From contig CP004348.1 of assembly GCA_000342265.1 (NCBI GenBank), forward strand, positions 1,550,001-1,614,000: a DNA stretch of 64,000 nt. The letters are read 5' to 3'. Under the pieces are notes generated by a model, which saw only the letters and a program-made list of their open reading frames with translations, had not been told where the DNA came from and ran no database searches. Shown piece after piece: positions 59,373 through 64,000 of this stretch. Made by a program: the position numbers and the translations under genes. Within the stretch, counting starts at the first letter, position 1; each line of letters opens with the position of its first letter. This DNA comes from a beta proteobacterium CB. GTDB taxonomy: Bacteria > Pseudomonadota > Gammaproteobacteria > Burkholderiales > Burkholderiaceae.

Positions 59373-62300
59373 TTAAAATACTTCGTTAGTTTTCATATTG
59401 CTCAAGGCTATTTCAGATGCTTTTTTCCCGTAAAGCCAAAACATGGCTGGCGTTAAAAAGGTATCCAATAAGGTAGAGCTGATGAGCCCGGAGAAAATAA
59501 CAACTGCTACTGGATGCAATATCTCTGTACCAGGACGCTCTGCTTCAAATAACAATGGTGCCAAGGCAAAAGCTGTGACCAAAGCTGTCATTAGTACAGG
59601 ACTTAAGCGCTCAATTGATCCGCGAATAATCATTGCCAGACTAAACGATTCACCTTCTGACTGCATCAAATTTAAGTAATGGCTAATTTTTAAGATTCCG
59701 TTACGCACAGATATTCCTGCTAGCGTGATAAATCCTATTAATGCAGCAATCGAGAGTGGCTGGCCTGAAATCCACAAACCAATCACTGCTCCGACCATAG
59801 CTAAGGGAATGTTAGACATAATCATTAAAGATAGGCGCATGGACTTATAGCGGTTATTTAAAACCGCAAACATCAAAAGAAATGATCCAATCGATAGCAA
59901 ACCAATTACTTTAGATGCCTCTTCTTGCGCTTTAAATTGACCATCTAAAGTAATAAAGTAACCCTCTGGAAGAGTCTGATTAGAGATCACAGTTCTAATA
60001 TCAGCCACGATATCTGACAGGGCACGCTTGGAGGCATTAGCCGATAAGACAATTCTTCGCTTACCGCCGTCTCTGCTAATTTGATTTGGGCCATCCCCAT
60101 CCTCAATGCTAGCAATTTTGGAGAGTGGAATTTTTCCATTTGGCGTATCAATCAAGATATCAGCAAGCCCTTCTAAATTTCTTGCTGAGTCTGGTAACTT
60201 GATCACTAAGGCAAACCGTCGATTACCCTCAATAATTTGCGAGAGCCTCTCCCCTTCAACCATGCCCTGCAAGGTGGCCATAATCTGAGATGTTGAAACT
60301 CCATATTGCGCCGCCTTATCGTAATCAATTCGGACCTTAATTTGTGGTGCTAAAACCTGCTTTTCTATTTCTAGATCAACTAAGCCTTCAATGCCTGCCA
60401 ATTTCGATCTTAGAAGGTCGGCTTGGCTACGCAGCACGTCCAAATCATCGCCAAAGATCTTAATAGCAATTTGCGATCGCACTCCTGAAAGCATGTGATC
60501 TATTCGATGTGAGATTGGCTGACCGATCGCAATTGCAGCGGGTAAGTTAACTAATCTTGACCTGATATCTGCCTGTATCTCAGCCATGGAGCGATCTAAA
60601 TCTCCCGCAGGCTTTAAACCAACATCTAACTCGCTCACATGTACACCTTCCGCATGCTCGTCCAATTCTGCGCGGCCACTCCTGCGTCCAACATAAGTCA
60701 CTTCTGGAACCTGCCTGACTAACTTTTCTGCTTGGCTAGCTACGCCCGCCGATTCAGAGAGAGAGACACCAGGATTTAAACGCAATCCGATCAGTAAAGT
60801 CCCTTCGTTAAAGGGCGGTAAAAATGCGCTCGCCATAAAGGGAACACTGGCAGCAGCGACTATGACGGATGCAAAAGCATACATCAGAGGCTTTTTAGGC
60901 GCCGCCAATAACCTTGATAACTGAACCTCATAATGGCTTTTAAGCCAAGTGACAATCTTTGTATCGTGATCCCTCAGGGACTGCATTGAGGGCAGCAAGT
61001 AAAAGCAGAGTACTGGCGTGATAGTGACTGAAACTAAAAGCGATGCAAGAGTAGAGACTATAAATGCAATACCCAAAGGCACAAATAGTCGCCCCTCTAT
61101 ACCTGGTAATGCAAATAATGGGATGAATACCAAAACGATGATGGCTGTAGCATAGATAATTCCGGTTCTTACCTCAAGCGATGCGGCTCTCACAATCGCT
61201 AGTGGACTTAATTGGTCTAAAGATGCTTTATCTAGATTTACTCTAAGGCGACGAATTACGTTTTCCACATCAACTACTGCATCATCAACCAGGCCGCCGA
61301 TTCCAATGGCTAAGCCTCCTAAGGTCATCGTATTAATTGATAAACCAAAGTACTTAAAAACTAGGGCAGTTAAGAGAATTGAAACTGGAATTGCTGTTAA
61401 TGAGATGAGGACCGGGCGAATTGTTCCTAAAAAGAAATACAGCACTACAGCAACAAAGATTGATGCGCCAATCAGCTTACCCTCTAAAGTGCTAATGGAT
61501 GCATCAATAAAGCTCGCCTGCCTAAATGTTACTTTTGGAGCTTCCATGCCAGTTGGCAAGCCCTGCTTTAATTCTGCAATAGCCGATTCAATCTTTTTTG
61601 TTAGCGCTACCGTATCTGCTGAAGGTTGTTTTTGTACACCTAGAATGACTGCTGGCCCACCTTCATAACCGGCATCGCCTCGCTTAACTGCTGGTGCAAA
61701 AGTAATATCTGCAACTTGTCTTAAAAGTATTGTTTGTCCATTGCGGTTCGATACGGCAATGTTCTTTAAATCTTCAAGGCTAGAGGTTCGCCCTATATGA
61801 CGAATAAGATACTCACGATTATTGGACTCAAGAAATCCACCAGACGTATTTGCAGAGTAGCCCCGCAATGCATCTTCAATCTGCAATATGCTAAGGCCTA
61901 GCTCCGCCATACGGCGAGTATTGGGTTGCACTTGAAACTGCCTGACTTGCCCACCTATAGGAATGACTTGCGCTACCCCGGGGATAGCCATCAATCTGGG
62001 TCGCAAAACCCAATCAGCATACTCGCGAACCTGCATGGATGAAATCTTAGATTCATCAATCGGAATGGCAATTTGCATAATCTCACCCATGATCGAACTA
62101 ATGGGCCCCATGCGCGAAACAATGCCATCCGGAATTGCTCCCTCCATAGATGACAGTCTTTCTGAAACCATTTGTCTGGCGCGATAGATGTCTACAGTCC
62201 AGTCAAAAGTAACGTATATGAAAGAGAGGCCGGCGCTAGATACTGAGCGAATAGCCTCTACTCCCGGTAAACCATTCATAGCCGTTTCGAGTGGGAATGT

Positions 62301-62495
62301 AATGAGTTGTTCAACTTCTTCTGAAGCCATTCCGCCAGCCTCGGTCATGATGGTGACAGTAGGCTTATTCAGATCGGGAAAGACATCCACAGGCATCTTG
62401 CTTAAGGTGTAGGCACCATAGAACATAGATATAGCACCGAGCAAAATCACTATCATGCGATTTTTTAAGCTGAAATCTAATAACCAAGTAAACAT
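59373..62495 (-). CDS. CusA/CzcA-type heavy-metal RND efflux pump
   Basis: A 1040-residue inner-membrane proton-driven pump. It has the first helix and KMPVDVFPDLNKPTVTIMTE, periplasmic porter domains, the charged helix-4 motif GGLAIGIGGLVDDAVVDVEN and the closing SRDGGKRRIVLSANASK, and 12 predicted helices in two halves. The whole length is present. The metal is not certain; the surroundings favour Cu, Ag or Cd/Zn. Operon order: unknown gene, adaptor, pump, accessory. Confidence 0.92.
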   Translation of the reverse strand: MFTWLLDFSLKNRMIVILLGAISMFYGAYTLSKMPVDVFPDLNKPTVTIMTEAGGMASEEVEQLITFPLETAMNGLPGVEAIRSVSSAGLSFIYVTFDWTVDIYRARQMVSERLSSMEGAIPDGIVSRMGPISSIMGEIMQIAIPIDESKISSMQVREYADWVLRPRLMAIPGVAQVIPIGGQVRQFQVQPNTRRMAELGLSILQIEDALRGYSANTSGGFLESNNREYLIRHIGRTSSLEDLKNIAVSNRNGQTILLRQVADITFAPAVKRGDAGYEGGPAVILGVQKQPSADTVALTKKIESAIAELKQGLPTGMEAPKVTFRQASFIDASISTLEGKLIGASIFVAVVLYFFLGTIRPVLISLTAIPVSILLTALVFKYFGLSINTMTLGGLAIGIGGLVDDAVVDVENVIRRLRVNLDKASLDQLSPLAIVRAASLEVRTGIIYATAIIVLVFIPLFALPGIEGRLFVPLGIAFIVSTLASLLVSVTITPVLCFYLLPSMQSLRDHDTKIVTWLKSHYEVQLSRLLAAPKKPLMYAFASVIVAAASVPFMASAFLPPFNEGTLLIGLRLNPGVSLSESAGVASQAEKLVRQVPEVTYVGRRSGRAELDEHAEGVHVSELDVGLKPAGDLDRSMAEIQADIRSRLVNLPAAIAIGQPISHRIDHMLSGVRSQIAIKIFGDDLDVLRSQADLLRSKLAGIEGLVDLEIEKQVLAPQIKVRIDYDKAAQYGVSTSQIMATLQGMVEGERLSQIIEGNRRFALVIKLPDSARNLEGLADILIDTPNGKIPLSKIASIEDGDGPNQISRDGGKRRIVLSANASKRALSDIVADIRTVISNQTLPEGYFITLDGQFKAQEEASKVIGLLSIGSFLLMFAVLNNRYKSMRLSLMIMSNIPLAMVGAVIGLWISGQPLSIAALIGFITLAGISVRNGILKISHYLNLMQSEGESFSLAMIIRGSIERLSPVLMTALVTAFALAPLLFEAERPGTEILHPVAVVIFSGLISSTLLDTFLTPAMFWLYGKKASEIALSNMKTNEVF

Positions 62496-62505
62496 GTCTT
62501 AATCC

Positions 62506-63546
62506 TTAACGAATTTGATTGATGAGGGATGCCCCATCAGTAATGACTCGTTCACCATCTTTAATACCACTAGTAATAACAATGCTCTGACCATCTAAAG
62601 GCTCATATACAACTGTTCTTGGCTCAAATATTTCTGGGGACTTTTTAATCCAGACAATTGTTTGGTTCGAGCTGCTTTTGACTAATGATTTTGAAGGCGC
62701 CTTTACTCCAGTGATCTTGCTATCGGTATTTACAAATACTCGAATGGGCTGACCTATGGGTAAAAATTGGAGATCGTCCGATTTAGCAGAAAAAGTTAGA
62801 GGTAAGGCTTGCTCTCTGAGGGTCTGTCCACCACCAAGATACTTGAGCTCAATCACTTTGCCATTGACATCCACCTTGCCATCAGCAATGTTCTTACTCA
62901 GACTTGAATCGTAGGCAAGCGCTTCTATTAATAGCTTGGATGGATTAACGACCTCAAAGATTAGATCTCTTGCTTGCACTACTTGGCCAGATACGACACC
63001 CGTAGTAGAAATAATTCCGCTGACTGGGGCTCTTAATTCTTCATTAGCAACAGCGGCTTCTGCCTCTTCAATAGTCTTACGAGGGACCGTATCGCTCAGA
63101 TCTCGCAAACGCTTTAGTCGACTTTCCGCAAGTGATCTTGATTTTCCTGGGCCAGCCTCTGGCGTTACATACGCCAAGACATCGCCTTTACTAACCTTCT
63201 GTCCGGGCAATGGAAAACCAGCTGGTCCCGGCGTAATACGGCCAGCAACAATCGCTTGCACCTTACCGCCAAAGTTAGGATCCATAATGACTTTTCCAGC
63301 TAAATCATAGGTTTTGGCATATTCGCCGAACTGGCCAGGAGCTGTCATCACGTGTAACTGGCGTTGCGCAGGCTTGGGAATAAAAAGACTGCCGTCCGAC
63401 TGTCTTTTAGGGGCGTCACCTTGAACTTGGGATACTTCCGACTCGCCATGACCCGGCCCAGCATAAACCTTAAAAGCAAATAGCGCCACAGATAAACTAA
63501 TGAGGACAATGGGGCGAAATACAAAATCTCTCTGTTTGCGATTCAT
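62506..63546 (-). CDS. CusB/CzcB-like periplasmic adaptor
   Basis: A 346-residue membrane-fusion protein. After a signal peptide comes a GHGES segment, the lipoyl halves (GRITPGPAGFPLPGQKVSKG, ELRAPVSGIISTTGVVSGQV) separated by a short helical hairpin, and a C-terminal beta domain (DGERVITDGASLINQIR). It links the RND pump to an outer-membrane channel, perhaps the TolC at 51530, since none is seen beside it. Confidence 0.9.
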   Translation of the reverse strand: MNRKQRDFVFRPIVLISLSVALFAFKVYAGPGHGESEVSQVQGDAPKRQSDGSLFIPKPAQRQLHVMTAPGQFGEYAKTYDLAGKVIMDPNFGGKVQAIVAGRITPGPAGFPLPGQKVSKGDVLAYVTPEAGPGKSRSLAESRLKRLRDLSDTVPRKTIEEAEAAVANEELRAPVSGIISTTGVVSGQVVQARDLIFEVVNPSKLLIEALAYDSSLSKNIADGKVDVNGKVIELKYLGGGQTLREQALPLTFSAKSDDLQFLPIGQPIRVFVNTDSKITGVKAPSKSLVKSSSNQTIVWIKKSPEIFEPRTVVYEPLDGQSIVITSGIKDGERVITDGASLINQIR

Positions 63547-64000
63547 ACCCGCTCCTTAATTTGTTTGATTAGTTTTTTTGTATTCGTCATCAACACCTCT
63601 TTCTTGCGATAAGACAAATAGGCAATTGCCATCAAGAGGCTGAAATAAAGCAAGATCTTTATTGCTGATTTCCAAGTGATCAATGAGGAGCGCTCAAAGG
63701 AACTTAGATCTATAGTGGCTGCTAGTATGTCGGTAACATCATCATTAATCGTGATGGTGATCGCAGTAGGCTGATCTTTAATTTTATTTTTTAGGCGAAA
63801 GAGATACTCTCCATCGCCATGAGGCTCTGAACTAATTTTAGAGCCCTCAAGCTCAATTTCAACCTTGGCTCCTTTGACCAATTCATTGGAGGAGTAGCGA
63901 TCTAGGTAGAGCGTGATTTCCTTGCCGTTAATCACTCCTACCGCCTCATAGAGATCAGATTCAGCATAAAAGCGAGGTAGTGATTGAGTTTGTGCAGTGG
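63543..64000 (-). CDS. Membrane-anchored accessory protein of the RND operon (5' end outside window)
   Basis: The frame is open to the window edge. The visible C-terminal part has beta strands (GKEITLYLDRYSSNELVKGA, EIELEGSKISSEPHGDGEYL), then one membrane helix (AIKILLYFSLLMAIAYLSYR) and a basic tail. It overlaps the adaptor start by 4 bp (ATGA). GTG at 63935 is an internal codon. Conserved proteins of this shape precede CusB-like genes, but the function is unknown. Confidence 0.75.
   Translation of the reverse strand, partial: TAQTQSLPRFYAESDLYEAVGVINGKEITLYLDRYSSNELVKGAKVEIELEGSKISSEPHGDGEYLFRLKNKIKDQPTAITITINDDVTDILAATIDLSSFERSSLITWKSAIKILLYFSLLMAIAYLSYRKKEVLMTNTKKLIKQIKERV

Overview
The window looks like a chromosomal segment of a low-GC freshwater betaproteobacterium, most likely Polynucleobacter or a close Burkholderiaceae relative. 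This is inferred from gene style (ETF and acyl-CoA dehydrogenase operon, Bug/TctC binding protein, DUF2789, LemA-TPM, CadR-regulated ATPase) and from an Azoarcus-type tRNA-Ile(CAU) group I intron end. No 16S or other marker gene is present.

Layout. 1-2.7 kb: an IS30 remnant fused to an IS3 remnant, and an integrase cut off by the IS3 end. 2.8-10.5 kb: fatty or organic acid catabolism on the minus strand. It holds an acyl-CoA dehydrogenase, etfB, an etfA fused to a stray piece of a CoA-transferase, an intact CoA-transferase, a TctC gene broken by a 91-bp miniature element, an enoyl-CoA hydratase and a divergent GntR regulator. 10.6-13.1 kb: a D-amino-acid dehydrogenase gene behind a tandem glycine riboswitch, and a FrnE-like DsbA protein. 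13.1-17.3 kb: an AAA+ ATPase and alpha/beta-hydrolase pair of higher GC than its surroundings, then a FlK-like thioesterase and a GlxA-type regulator. 17.5-32.5 kb: an island with three secreted Ntn amide hydrolases, three outer-membrane barrels, a pqiAABC operon, a channel-like protein and a histidine kinase/response regulator pair. A direct-repeat box precedes several of these genes. A 1172-bp block containing pqiC is present twice. 32.6-43.3 kb: small islets with an HTH-ATPase-STAS switch protein, five single-gene cassettes sharing one promoter element (four of the products end in Ala-Ala), a SIR2-like protein, a tyrosine recombinase and phage- or plasmid-like small genes. 43.5-64 kb: metal resistance, with a copper P-ATPase, LemA/TPM, CopZ, CusF, DUF411, cupredoxin, multicopper oxidase, TolC, a CadR-regulated Cd/Zn ATPase and a Cus/Czc RND pump.

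The unifying theme of 10-34 kb is a chain of 3' fragments of one tRNA-Ile(CAU) gene, all on the minus strand. Two of them still carry the 3' end of a group I intron directly against the last gene of an islet. I read them as attachment-site scars of serial integration into the tRNA or its intron. Truncated integrase N-termini lie at 2.0, 33.8 and 42.6 kb.

A second theme is miniature transposons. Ends of three IS types (IS30, IS3 and an unknown one with GGTAATC ends) occur as 80-154-bp internally deleted copies. Three of these interrupt genes whose frames are exactly restored by removing the element plus one 4-bp target duplication. Some larger duplications are identical across more than 1 kb, so assembly error should be excluded there.
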